29,075 nt of DNA from IMG/VR virus record IMGVR_UViG_3300044491_001697, positions 1-29,075 of that record, one strand, 5' to 3'. This document shows, one piece after another, positions 11,747 to 20,190 of the stretch; within the stretch, counting starts at the first letter, position 1, and every line of letters begins with the position of its first letter. Position numbers and translations under genes: made by a program. The notes under the pieces are model-generated. The model searched no databases. It had not been told where the DNA came from and was given only the letters and a program-made list of their open reading frames with translations. The stretch comes from a virus.

Positions 11747-12837
11747 TATACTTGCCTCTTGATATACATTTCTAGTTCTTTCCAAGTACTTGGTACTGTC
11801 CAATCATGTTTTTTAAAGTTTTTGTATATTCCACTACAAAAATCATCTGCAAACATATCCAGTATTTTAGGTAAAACCCAATCAGTGAATTGATCTACTA
11901 CAGTTAGATCTGTTTGAATAAAACTACTCCAAACTGATATAAAATTATTTTGTTTTAAATGGTAGAGATAATTTAATAAAAATTGACCCATTACAAACTT
12001 AGTATTGGCTTTTACCAAACTGTCTTTTCCTTTGTATACCTCTTGTTCTCCTATTGAAGATACCATTAGTCTTGCGTCTTTGTGATTGTCTAGTGCTCTT
12101 TTGTAATATAAATCATTACGTACCATTCCTGCTCCGCCATAATCAACCCATTTTATCCTGCGTTTTCCATCAGCATTTAGCATAAAGTTTCTGCCGTTTC
12201 CGTAACCCAAATCCCAAAATAAAAAACCAGTATGTTTGATTGTCCAAGCATTCATGTTACAAACTTCTGCTAACGACTGTTTGATAACTATCGGATCTTT
12301 TGATATATTGACAAAAGGTTGTTTACAAGTATAATACATAAAGCCATGCTTTGTCACCATATTGCTTACAAGTGATTTATTCAAAGGTATCTTCATCTGA
12401 TGTATACTATGTAGTAAAGTATTAAACAATCTTGTGTGCTGATTGTAATCTTTTGCATATGGCCTGTATGCTTTTACTATGTATTTTTGTCCACTTGAAT
12501 CTAAATACCTTTGTCCTAGAAAAGTATATCCATCTTTGCCATGTCCTAGATTTTTTATAACTTTGTAACCATATGCGGCTAACAGTACAGGTTTATTCTT
12601 CTCTTCATCTTTAACAAGTGCAATACTTGTTAACTGTTGTGTTTCTAATACCTGCACACACATTCTTGGGTTGTGCAAATTTTCACTTACATATTGTTCT
12701 AACTCTGCCCAATTGGGATAACCATTAGACTTGTGTTGATTGTACCCAGGTATATCATCAGGACTTTTATATACTGGCAATCCTTCTGCTTCTAAGTTAT
12801 CATCTAACACTATCATTTTGTTTGTTTTAAGAGGCAT
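11743..12837 (-). CDS. protein-kinase-fold phosphotransferase
   Basis: 364 residues. A glycine-rich loop NLGHGKDGYTFLG (96-108), the lysine K122 in KYIVKAY, a catalytic-loop equivalent WDLGYGNGRNF (208-218, D209 and N217) and a DFG equivalent WVDYGGAG (230-237) identify a kinase fold of the atypical or aminoglycoside/Kdo-kinase kind. It probably phosphorylates a sugar or lipid-linked glycan rather than protein, judged by its neighbours. About 90 N-terminal residues precede the kinase domain. It overlaps the genes on both sides. Confidence 0.75.
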   Translation of the reverse strand: MPLKTNKMIVLDDNLEAEGLPVYKSPDDIPGYNQHKSNGYPNWAELEQYVSENLHNPRMCVQVLETQQLTSIALVKDEEKNKPVLLAAYGYKVIKNLGHGKDGYTFLGQRYLDSSGQKYIVKAYRPYAKDYNQHTRLFNTLLHSIHQMKIPLNKSLVSNMVTKHGFMYYTCKQPFVNISKDPIVIKQSLAEVCNMNAWTIKHTGFLFWDLGYGNGRNFMLNADGKRRIKWVDYGGAGMVRNDLYYKRALDNHKDARLMVSSIGEQEVYKGKDSLVKANTKFVMGQFLLNYLYHLKQNNFISVWSSFIQTDLTVVDQFTDWVLPKILDMFADDFCSGIYKNFKKHDWTVPSTWKELEMYIKRQVY

Positions 12838-13735
12838 AATTTTTCTCCAACTGTCTATAGCAATATCCGTTTTCTAATTCTGTTGCAGTAAACTGATTGT
12901 AAGACAACCAATACACCAATTTAACTCTGTCTGGTTCTTGATCAAATTCTCTAGGCTTTATATTGTTGTTGTCAAAAACTTCCATAGGAAAACTTACTGG
13001 CCAACAGCAGTTTTGATCTGTTGTTATAACTGGAATACCATCCAATGTTGCCTGTAGTGCTACCATACTGTTGTAAGCAATTACACATTGAGCCTGTCCA
13101 AGGTCATTTTTTAGTTTGGGTACAGGTTCTTGATTCTCATGTTTTTCTAATCTAATCAAATCACCCAACTTGTTTACTATGGGTTCATTTGGTTTTAGTC
13201 TTACTTTTATACGCCAATGTTCATCTGGATGCAACATAGTTTTCAACTTTTGTAATGTTTCATCTAACCATCCTGGAGCAGGTATATCATTATACCAACT
13301 GATGGCATGTGTGGGAGGACATACTAAAATGTGTTCTCCCCTTTGTTCAAATGTTTTCCATGGTTGGACTTTGTTTTCACCTTTAAAAAACATTTTCCAT
13401 CTGTAACTGTCTGCATCTTTTACAAAATTCATTGTGTGTAGATTTTTACAGACACGTAGCCATTGTTTACCATTGTATCCTGGATCAAAATAACTATGAT
13501 CCAAATAATAATAGGGTATACCTTTACTTGCGGCTTCTTTAAACATAAGTCCAGTACCACGGAGAATACCCAAACTAGCAACACCCGTTGCATCATTTGG
13601 AATGCCTTTTTCTCTGTATGTACCTATAGGTTTATACTCTACATTTTTTGGTCCTATCACGTTACACAATCCGTCAAAAAACTTTTGAGTAAAAATTCTT
13701 GTTCTAGGTCTTGCAGTGTCATACACATAAAACAT
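12827..13735 (-). CDS. KpsC/KpsS-like capsule-type glycosyltransferase, paralogue A
   Basis: 302 residues. The features are a short N-terminal Rossmann-like start, a conserved KGIPYYYLDHSYFDPGYN segment, HILVCPPTHAISWY, WRIKVRLKPNEP and the C-terminal CVIAYNSMVALQATLDGIPV followed by ITTD. The last motif (S/N-S-xx-A/L...G-x-P) is the donor-site signature of capsule polysaccharide GT-B proteins (Capsule_synth type). Two more copies of this organisation are at 13719-14516 and 22663-23517. It overlaps both neighbours. Confidence 0.75.
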   Translation of the reverse strand: MFYVYDTARPRTRIFTQKFFDGLCNVIGPKNVEYKPIGTYREKGIPNDATGVASLGILRGTGLMFKEAASKGIPYYYLDHSYFDPGYNGKQWLRVCKNLHTMNFVKDADSYRWKMFFKGENKVQPWKTFEQRGEHILVCPPTHAISWYNDIPAPGWLDETLQKLKTMLHPDEHWRIKVRLKPNEPIVNKLGDLIRLEKHENQEPVPKLKNDLGQAQCVIAYNSMVALQATLDGIPVITTDQNCCWPVSFPMEVFDNNNIKPREFDQEPDRVKLVYWLSYNQFTATELENGYCYRQLEKNYAS

Positions 13736-14516
13736 CGATTAATTCCTTTGCTTTGCCAGAGGCAATTTCTTGATTTGTATACTGTAAGTAAGCAATATTA
13801 TTTAACCATTGTGATGGATCTTTTTGTAACGGAGTCTCTATCAACGACAGTTGTGTATGACTTACTGGTGTTGCATAACTTTCTACGTCACAGAAAGTTG
13901 GAGTGCCCAACAGTTGTGCCTCTACTGCAACTAAACTTACACTTGTTACAACACACCAAGCATTTTTACAATCCTCTTGAAAACTTTGTACACCGGCTGA
14001 CTTTTCTGCAAGTGGTCCACTTGTTCCGTTTGCTCTAGGCTTGTATCTGATCTTAATTGGTCTGTCAGTGTGTTTTTGTATCTCGTCTACAGTATCTGAT
14101 ACCCATTGTTTGACATTTTTATTTGTATACATTTGTGTCATTGTTTCACTGCTAGGACATATTAATATTGTGTCACCTTGTGATGTTTTAGTTATAGGAG
14201 TATTCCATTGCTTGTATCTGTCTGCAGGACAGTTCATAGCATCAGGTATTTGATGAAATTTATTTTTTGAGACACGCCAGTAGCATGTATCAACAATTCC
14301 CCATCTACCATGGTAGGGCATATCCCAGAACCACCATTCTTTTAATTTGGGGATAATACTTCTATTATTTTGTATTATACCCCAGAATGCACTAGGTATA
14401 TCTTCAATTTTATCTCTGTCTGCAACTTTGGCTCCCGGCCAACCCTGTAACAGAGCATCCATGACTATATTACATTTGCTTTCTTTATTAACTGTATTAT
14501 AGTAGCAATTTAACAT
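13719..14516 (-). CDS. KpsC/KpsS-like capsule-type glycosyltransferase, paralogue B
   Basis: 265 residues. ILICPSSETMTQMY, RPIKIRYKPRANG and CVVTSVSLVAVEAQLLGTPT parallel the segments of paralogue A, including the terminal VT-S-x-S...G-x-P motif. The N-terminus MLNCYYNTVNKESKCNIVMD fits a first strand, favouring ATG 14516. However, a consensus promoter (14496-14524) overlaps that ATG, and a transcript from it would begin at the ATG at 14462. Both forms may exist. Role inferred: sugar polymerisation in the glycan pathway. Confidence 0.75.
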   Translation of the reverse strand: MLNCYYNTVNKESKCNIVMDALLQGWPGAKVADRDKIEDIPSAFWGIIQNNRSIIPKLKEWWFWDMPYHGRWGIVDTCYWRVSKNKFHQIPDAMNCPADRYKQWNTPITKTSQGDTILICPSSETMTQMYTNKNVKQWVSDTVDEIQKHTDRPIKIRYKPRANGTSGPLAEKSAGVQSFQEDCKNAWCVVTSVSLVAVEAQLLGTPTFCDVESYATPVSHTQLSLIETPLQKDPSQWLNNIAYLQYTNQEIASGKAKELIDVLCV

Positions 14517-14524
14517 TTTGTCAA
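14496..14524 (-). promoter_or_regulatory. Consensus sigma70 promoter P9 inside the operon
   Basis: TTGACA (14524-14519), 17-bp spacer, TATAAT (14501-14496), minus strand: a perfect match to the bacterial consensus. It directly follows the TAA stop of the GT61 gene (TAA-G-TTGACA) but contains the annotated ATG of the next gene in its spacer. Confidence 0.7.
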
Positions 14525-14525
14525 C

Positions 14526-15563
14526 TTATAATGTCTTGATCCAGTTATTAAAAGCAACCAAGTTATTGACTTTCCATGGACTGTTATAATCTCTTGCACC
14601 TGCTACAGGATCTGCAAAAACAACAGCACCTGGATACAAGTTTATACTGCACTTTTGCATCCATGGTGCTTGTGCGACAATGTGTCTATCGTGTGTATCA
14701 CTAGGAAAAGGAAAACCTGGAGAATGTATGCCTCCTGTGATTAAGTTTTGATTTATACGCCACAGTATATTAGTAACACCTGCACCTGCTGTACTGATGT
14801 ATTTTTCCATATGGCTGAACATACTGATTTTTTCACCCAAAGAATAATTTTCACCAAAAACTTCTTTCCATCCGTGTCGTGTCATTATTTCGACCATATC
14901 ATCTTCATTTGTTATACCACGTTTCACTGTGTTATCTTCTCCTATGGTCAGTTTCCTATCTTTTAATGGATTAGCGTGTGCTCTACGACTAAGATATATT
15001 TTCTCATGTCTAGGCACATCAGGAAATCTTTGTCTGCTGATTGTAACCAGCCTCTGTATCAAGTCATATATTTTAGCATGTGGTTTACATCTTTTGCCTG
15101 TACGTAATTCGTTTACTAATGTACAACTATAAAATACTTTTTCATAGTTGCAGTTAACATTGCTGTACTGCCAATCAATGTCTAGCAGTTCTAATAATTC
15201 TAATACAAATGGTGGATGTTTAGTTACAGTTCTACCATTAGGATTTAACAAAAGTTGTAGATTAGGATATTGTTTTTTAAGTTCTAGATAGTTTGCCAAA
15301 GGTCCAAGTCCGTCATTGATACAATGGTAATAATTCATCAGTGGAGTTGTGTACCAATAGAAGTATAATCCTTTTGCATCTTGTGTTGTGTCTGGTATAT
15401 CTTTTGGAGCCTTTGTTGTAAGCACCGAAGCATTTTTACCTAAATGATAGGCAATAAGTTGTTTGTCTTTGACAAACCATTCTACTTTACCTTCCAGTGG
15501 TAATATTTGTAAATTATCTAAACTGCCTATTCCGTTTTGGTCTAATGTATTTCTTATAGTCAT
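14526..15563 (-). CDS. GT61-family (DUF563-type) glycosyltransferase
   Basis: 345 residues from ATG 15563 (one base after the upstream stop, GGAA in front); a longer TTG form from 15602 would overlap. LYFYWYTTPLMNYYHCINDG gives the N-terminal histidine region. HEKIYLSRRAHANPLKDRKL, then NEDDMVEIMTRHGW, and YISTAGAGVTNILWR match the GT61 pattern IYxSRxxAxxRRxxNE...GxxxExG.AGxxNxxx. GT61 members transfer xylose, GlcNAc or arabinose. The substrate here is unknown. Confidence 0.85.
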   Translation of the reverse strand: MTIRNTLDQNGIGSLDNLQILPLEGKVEWFVKDKQLIAYHLGKNASVLTTKAPKDIPDTTQDAKGLYFYWYTTPLMNYYHCINDGLGPLANYLELKKQYPNLQLLLNPNGRTVTKHPPFVLELLELLDIDWQYSNVNCNYEKVFYSCTLVNELRTGKRCKPHAKIYDLIQRLVTISRQRFPDVPRHEKIYLSRRAHANPLKDRKLTIGEDNTVKRGITNEDDMVEIMTRHGWKEVFGENYSLGEKISMFSHMEKYISTAGAGVTNILWRINQNLITGGIHSPGFPFPSDTHDRHIVAQAPWMQKCSINLYPGAVVFADPVAGARDYNSPWKVNNLVAFNNWIKTL

Positions 15564-15564
15564 G

Positions 15565-16269
15565 TTAATAGTTCCAAATAATATTTGCAAAATAATCTGC
15601 AACGCTTTTGTTACGTTGATAATTCATGTGATGTCCATCGCTATTAAACACATCCACTCCTTGCTTTTGCAAGTATCTAATTCTGTGTTTCTTTTTGTCA
15701 TAAGCAGGCATATCCCATAAAGTATAAGATTCAGGCAACCATTCACCATGCTGTGATTTTATGTACATTGCTTCTTGTTTGCTCCAACACCATTCAGGAA
15801 TAAAAGTATATATACTGTTCTCCAACATGTGTTTTTCAAAAAATTCTATATTGTCTTGTAGTTCATTGTCTATCTGTATTAATTGTCCATCAAATAGTCT
15901 GCGATGAAAGTAACTGTAAACCACACAGGTCATTGCTATTTTGTATTTGTTTTTTATTCTATCGTGTATTAATTTTATTGTATCATTGCCTGCCCCATCA
16001 AGTCCAAAATTTAAACACTTTGTTCCTAGTTTCTTTTCCAAAAGACTAGGCCAACTGTTTTCTAGTCTATCTCCTTGATTAACGGTGAAACTGTCACCGA
16101 GGCATAAAACTACAAGTGTATTCTCATATTGATCATATTCTTCGTTGCTTCGGAATCCCCAACTATTGTATCTACAACTGTAAGGTAGTTCTTCGCCTGT
16201 GTAGCAATGTACACAGGTGTGTGTTTGATTTGATCTACGTTTATAAATGTCTAGATCGTCAATGATCAT
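15565..16269 (-). CDS. SGNH/GDSL-family hydrolase
   Basis: 234 residues. Block I is VVLCLGDSFTVNQGDRLENS (S60 as nucleophile), the glycine block is NFGLDGAGNDT, and block V is SDGHHMNY (D211, H213 or H214). The preceding YNSWGFRSNEEYD is the motif found before the GDS block in alginate O-acetyltransferase-like and sugar acyl-esterase proteins. It probably adds or removes an O-acyl group on the glycan. No signal peptide, so it acts in the cytoplasm. It overlaps the apt-like gene by 4 bp (ATGA). Confidence 0.85.
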   Translation of the reverse strand: MIIDDLDIYKRRSNQTHTCVHCYTGEELPYSCRYNSWGFRSNEEYDQYENTLVVLCLGDSFTVNQGDRLENSWPSLLEKKLGTKCLNFGLDGAGNDTIKLIHDRIKNKYKIAMTCVVYSYFHRRLFDGQLIQIDNELQDNIEFFEKHMLENSIYTFIPEWCWSKQEAMYIKSQHGEWLPESYTLWDMPAYDKKKHRIRYLQKQGVDVFNSDGHHMNYQRNKSVADYFANIIWNY

Positions 16270-16787
16270 GTATACTCAACTCCTGCATAAAACGGAATAC
16301 ACCTATCCTGTAGACTTTTTTCACCTGGTAAAAATTTTAAATTCATCACACAAGCAACAGCCATCACTCTACCACCTAGTTGTTGTACAATATCTATTGC
16401 AGTATTCATGGTACCACCAGTTGCCATTAAATCATCAATTAGTATTACTTTGTCTCCTTGACTTATAGCATCAGACTTTATTTCAAGTGTAGCAGTTCCA
16501 TATTCTAAATCATATGTTTTACTTTTTACTGGAGGTGGTAATTTGCCTTGTTTTCTTGCAAGTATCAAAGGATTTCTTGTTCTATGTGCAAACACACTTG
16601 CAAAGATAAATCCTCTAGCATCTAGTCCTACTATTTTATCTACAGGGCAATATTTTAACAAATTATCATAAATGTAATTGTTTGCCCTTGCAAAGCCTTC
16701 TGGATTTTGGCACAGACTAGCAGTACACTTAAAGTCTATTCCTTGAACAGGAAAATCTTTATAACTTTTAATATAATTTTTTAACAT
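16266..16787 (-). CDS. apt: adenine phosphoribosyltransferase
   Basis: 173 residues, the usual length for this family. Diagnostic segments are KIVGLDARGFIFA (51-63), ARKQGKLPPPVKSKTYDLEY (77-96, the adenine/hood region) and the PRPP-binding loop VILIDDLMATGGTM (114-127). The enzyme makes AMP and pyrophosphate from adenine and PRPP. It may salvage adenine, for example that released from S-adenosylhomocysteine formed by the module's SAM enzymes, or supply AMP for sugar activation; either is inference. It lies 1 bp after the next upstream gene and is coupled to the SGNH gene. Confidence 0.92.
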   Translation of the reverse strand: MLKNYIKSYKDFPVQGIDFKCTASLCQNPEGFARANNYIYDNLLKYCPVDKIVGLDARGFIFASVFAHRTRNPLILARKQGKLPPPVKSKTYDLEYGTATLEIKSDAISQGDKVILIDDLMATGGTMNTAIDIVQQLGGRVMAVACVMNLKFLPGEKSLQDRCIPFYAGVEYT

Positions 16788-16788
16788 A

Positions 16789-17664
16789 TTAATCCTTGTC
16801 TATCCATGTTTGCATTTCTAAAACACTTGATGGAAATACATTCATTTGATAACATTTTAAATTTATACCTTTTTCTCTCAAGTTCATTTGTATCTTTGCT
16901 TCATCTATTATAGATAGATTTTTATGTGACCAATTATAAGACATATTTTCTGAAACTATCTGATTAGTAATTTGTAGTATAGTTTGGTCAATGTCTGTAT
17001 ATTTTTGTAATTTTCTCCAGTTATTTAATTTAGGGAGATTGTTTCTACTATCTTTATAATTTGTAAATTCTATTATTTTATAAATTATATTTTCTGTGTT
17101 TTTTATAAATTCGTCTAGTGTAATCTGTAATACCTTTTCATTTCTGTCTATTTTATAATGTTCTATATAATGCTTTTGTGCCTCTAGTATATAACTTATT
17201 TTTTCTCTTTTTTCCCAATCATCTGCATTATTTTTAAGTTGTGTCCATATTTTATAGATGGTTGTAGGCTCATTCATAAAATAATCCTCATCACCTTTAT
17301 TATAAGTTTTTGTCATTACATTATGCAACAATAACTGTAAAGTATTTTCTGTAGGATGTATACTAATAAATTTTTTAAAATTATCTTTGTAGTCATCTAC
17401 AGTCTTTTGGAAAGGATAAGACCGATCAATATCTCCATGAGATCTTACAAATAATTCCTCATCATCACTTTCTAGATATTTTGGAATGTCTTCAAAATGT
17501 AAAAATGTTCCTTTGAATTTATGTGAACTTCCGTCCTTTTTAAAAGGAGTTTTGTTTGCTTCACTGATATTTTTGCTGGTAATTAAGGTAAGTGCCCAAT
17601 GTAAAAAAGTGCCATACCCACCAGGAGGATATAATATTAGTGTTGTATTCTTAGTATGTTGCAC
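16789..17664 (-). CDS. sulfotransferase-like protein
   Basis: 291 residues from a GTG at 17664, 14 bp inside the upstream gene. The start TTLILYPPGGYGTFLHWALT resembles the 5'-phosphosulfate-binding loop of PAPS sulfotransferases (PxxGxGT). A later VLQITLDEFIKNTENIIYKI followed by IEFTNY resembles the family's 'xxYEDLxxNPxxxIxxIxxFLG' region. The classical 3'-phosphate-binding RxxxxxxxS segment is not clear, so this is a tentative call. It is one of the most AT-rich genes in the window, with many Lys, Asn and Ile codons, which may mean a separate origin. Confidence 0.55.
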   Translation of the reverse strand: MQHTKNTTLILYPPGGYGTFLHWALTLITSKNISEANKTPFKKDGSSHKFKGTFLHFEDIPKYLESDDEELFVRSHGDIDRSYPFQKTVDDYKDNFKKFISIHPTENTLQLLLHNVMTKTYNKGDEDYFMNEPTTIYKIWTQLKNNADDWEKREKISYILEAQKHYIEHYKIDRNEKVLQITLDEFIKNTENIIYKIIEFTNYKDSRNNLPKLNNWRKLQKYTDIDQTILQITNQIVSENMSYNWSHKNLSIIDEAKIQMNLREKGINLKCYQMNVFPSSVLEMQTWIDKD

Positions 17665-18466
17665 TTGTATGATCTTTCTGTCTTACATCTATATTGTCTG
17701 CACTATACTCGCCTTTAAGTTCATCAACAATATCGTTTACATAACGTCCTTGAAATGGAATTTGAAATGGTGCGTCTTTGGTTTTTGTGTATGCAGTTAC
17801 TATACTTACGTTATGTGCTTTACCATCTCTATTGTGTAGTTCATCATATGAACGTTCTAATTCACTAAGTGGTGCACGTGGCTTCTTTTGTTCATAGTGT
17901 GTCCAACTATCTATTGCAGTGGGACAATCTATATACTTGCCTGTGTTTTGTGCAAGCCACATAAAACGCCATTTATATCCGTTAGCGGCGGCTATGTCTC
18001 TGAACAATCCTGGATGAAAACTATAGAAGCAATGATTAAACCATGGAGCAAAAGGTAGAACATTTATCATTGTACCACCTACACGACATAAATTATGCAT
18101 GTTTTCAAACACAGTACGTTGATCAAATATGTGTTCACCTGTTCCATTGTTTGTTACATAGTCAAATTGTGTTGTGTAATTGTATTTGTCTTTTAGTATA
18201 AAGTTTAAATCCATTGCTATACTACGTAGTTCTGTGTTTATATCTATAGCAAGGTAATCACTAAACCCAAGATCTTCAAAGTATTCCCATACATACTGTG
18301 TAGGTTTACGCAGTGTACGACTACATGTTTGTTCACATTTGTTTAACCAATCTTCACTGTATCTAAAACGTTGATTACCCCATTCAACTACAGTTGCTCC
18401 TGTAGGAAACACATTTTGTTTTACAAGTGTTGCAGTTGCTAACTGCATTATATTATTGAACGCCAT
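17651..18466 (-). CDS. class I SAM methyltransferase-like protein
   Basis: 271 residues. ATVVEWGNQRFRYSEDW stands where motif I would be, DYLAIDINTELRSIAMDLNF supplies the acidic end of strand two, and FDYVTNNGTGEHIFDQRTVF, then CRVGGTMINVLPFAPWFNHC give the strand 4-5 region of Methyltransf_11-like enzymes. Motif I is degenerate (EWGNQ rather than GxGxG), so cofactor binding is uncertain. HPGLFRDIAAANGYKW is characteristic of methyltransferases in polysaccharide loci. The gene overlaps the radical SAM gene by 14 bp. Confidence 0.72.
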   Translation of the reverse strand: MAFNNIMQLATATLVKQNVFPTGATVVEWGNQRFRYSEDWLNKCEQTCSRTLRKPTQYVWEYFEDLGFSDYLAIDINTELRSIAMDLNFILKDKYNYTTQFDYVTNNGTGEHIFDQRTVFENMHNLCRVGGTMINVLPFAPWFNHCFYSFHPGLFRDIAAANGYKWRFMWLAQNTGKYIDCPTAIDSWTHYEQKKPRAPLSELERSYDELHNRDGKAHNVSIVTAYTKTKDAPFQIPFQGRYVNDIVDELKGEYSADNIDVRQKDHTSATY

Positions 18467-19583
18467 CTATCATTGCTCCTATATCTGGAAAAGTTTGTTT
18501 GAAACTTATTCCTCTGTAATTATCATGCTTATTTGTAAAGTCCAAAAACTTATCAAATAACTTACTATCGTTGTTTTTTTGTAAAAACTTTACCCAATTA
18601 TTAAAAAACTTTGTTTTACTTAATTTGTCTATTATTTTTTCATTAATGTTTTTTGGATAAATTGTTGGTTGTAAATGAAAAGGTTCATGCACAGGACCAC
18701 AATATGGTCTTCCTAGTCCTATACGCAAACACCAAATATAAAAATCATCTAAGTAAAAAATATTGTAGGCACTTAAAGTATGACTAACAGATAATTTTAA
18801 ATTAGGCACAACTTTTTTATATTCTACATATTTTTTAGCATTTGTTTCTAGTGTATTCCAATCTGCAGGAAAACGTATGTATTCATATTGTTGTTCTACA
18901 CCATCAACGCTTAATTGTATATCGACTTGTTTAAATTTAGTCCACAGTAACCACCATTCATCATCTGGGAATAACTGTGCGTTTGTGGTGTAATGCAACG
19001 ACATATGTTTAGAATTACCACTGTCTATATATTTTTGCAAAAGACTTTTTTGGATTTTTGTCATACTTAAAAAAGGTTCACCACCTGGAATATCTAAATG
19101 TATTGCGTGTGGCATTTTGTCATAAATTTTTTGTGAAAATTCTTCATCTAGATGCTCTAAACTTTTGGTATCGATATTGTATACATCTTTATATTCTTTC
19201 CGCCATTTACTACTTGCACCAGGGCCACACATTATACATTTTAATTGGCACGTATTTCCAAAAGCAATACTGCCTGTAATAAATTTCTTATCGTCTTTAT
19301 ATTCTTGGTAATCTTTTTCCCATCTTGTATAATCTAATTGACGTTTACTTTCTATTCCAGATTCCTCATCTAATTTGCAACGTTCACAACCTTTTGGCCA
19401 AACATTGTTTGTAAATTCTTGTTTGACATTTTTTAAAAAATTACTGTTGCTGTATTCTTCTATCAGGGTTTCAGCAACATTAAATTTTTCGTCATAGAGG
19501 CTCATCCTAAACTTACAACAAGGACTGATGTTTCCTAATGGACTGATGTCTATGTTAGTCCATGGTGCCATACATTTGATCAT
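18453..19583 (-). CDS. Twitch-domain radical SAM enzyme 1
   Basis: 376 residues. The core motif GNTCQLKCIMC (C112, C116, C119) is the CX3CX2C ligand set of the SAM-cleaving [4Fe-4S] cluster, and DIPGGEPFL (164-172) is the SAM-binding GGE motif. N-terminal cysteines (C4, C22/C23 in CMAPWTNIDISPLGNISPCC, C66 and C69 in GCERC) form a SPASM/Twitch-like auxiliary-cluster region ahead of the core. LSVDGVEQQYEYIRFP is typical of this family. The reaction is unknown; relatives modify peptides and carbohydrates. TAATG coupling (1-bp overlap) links it to the methyltransferase gene before it. Confidence 0.9.
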   Translation of the reverse strand: MIKCMAPWTNIDISPLGNISPCCKFRMSLYDEKFNVAETLIEEYSNSNFLKNVKQEFTNNVWPKGCERCKLDEESGIESKRQLDYTRWEKDYQEYKDDKKFITGSIAFGNTCQLKCIMCGPGASSKWRKEYKDVYNIDTKSLEHLDEEFSQKIYDKMPHAIHLDIPGGEPFLSMTKIQKSLLQKYIDSGNSKHMSLHYTTNAQLFPDDEWWLLWTKFKQVDIQLSVDGVEQQYEYIRFPADWNTLETNAKKYVEYKKVVPNLKLSVSHTLSAYNIFYLDDFYIWCLRIGLGRPYCGPVHEPFHLQPTIYPKNINEKIIDKLSKTKFFNNWVKFLQKNNDSKLFDKFLDFTNKHDNYRGISFKQTFPDIGAMIDGVQ

Positions 19584-20182
19584 TAGTCAATTCTTTTTAA
19601 ATGATAATATTCTCTACCACCACTGGCTCTGGCTTGTCCATGTTCGATAATCGTAAAGTGACTTTCAAATGCTTTTAACATGCTATCTGTGTGCTTTTGA
19701 TTGTTTGGTCTATTCTGTAATTTTTGTGTTTCATGTACTACTATTCCGCCTGGTGCTAACAAGTTCCAATATGCTTGTGCTATTTCATCTTCAGTTAATC
19801 CACCAAAGTCTCTAAGTTGTATACTCACTGCTAAACTTAATATTATATCAAATCTTGTGTTTGTGTATTTCACATAGTCATTGAATGTGCCTCTAAACCA
19901 TTTGATGTTTTCTTCTTTTTTTGTATCTTTAAGTTTTACAAATGGTTCTACACCTATGCATTTTGCACAATGTTCGCTGATCTGTCTAGTGATATATCCG
20001 TCATTACAACCTACATCTAATAGCACTGCTCCTGGACTATTTTCTTCTATATTCCAAAACTTTTTGCAAACATCTACTATATTCATATTTTTTATACGTT
20101 TGGTAGCATCTTCCCAGCCATATCTTTTTTGATATTTTTCCCATTCGTTAATTATTTTATCAGAAGGTTGTGTGTAACTCAT
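19583..20182 (-). CDS. SAM-dependent methyltransferase
   Basis: 199 residues from ATG 20182, whose TAGGAAA site overlaps the upstream stop; an ATG at 20227 would extend it by 15 residues. Motif I is VLLDVGCNDGYITRQI, the strand-two acid is CIGVEPF, and FDIILSLAVSIQLRDFGG with LLAPGGIVVHETQ give motifs IV-VI. GREYYHLKRID closes the fold. The CNDGY form resembles methyltransferases of sugar and capsule pathways. It is translationally coupled to the radical SAM gene. Confidence 0.85.
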   Translation of the reverse strand: MSYTQPSDKIINEWEKYQKRYGWEDATKRIKNMNIVDVCKKFWNIEENSPGAVLLDVGCNDGYITRQISEHCAKCIGVEPFVKLKDTKKEENIKWFRGTFNDYVKYTNTRFDIILSLAVSIQLRDFGGLTEDEIAQAYWNLLAPGGIVVHETQKLQNRPNNQKHTDSMLKAFESHFTIIEHGQARASGGREYYHLKRID

Positions 20183-20190
20183 TGTTTTTC

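Noticed and set aside
13463-14038. 191-codon plus-strand open frame
   Set aside because: Opposite two well-supported KpsC-like genes; the translation is low-complexity, Cys- and Ser-rich shadow sequence without motifs.
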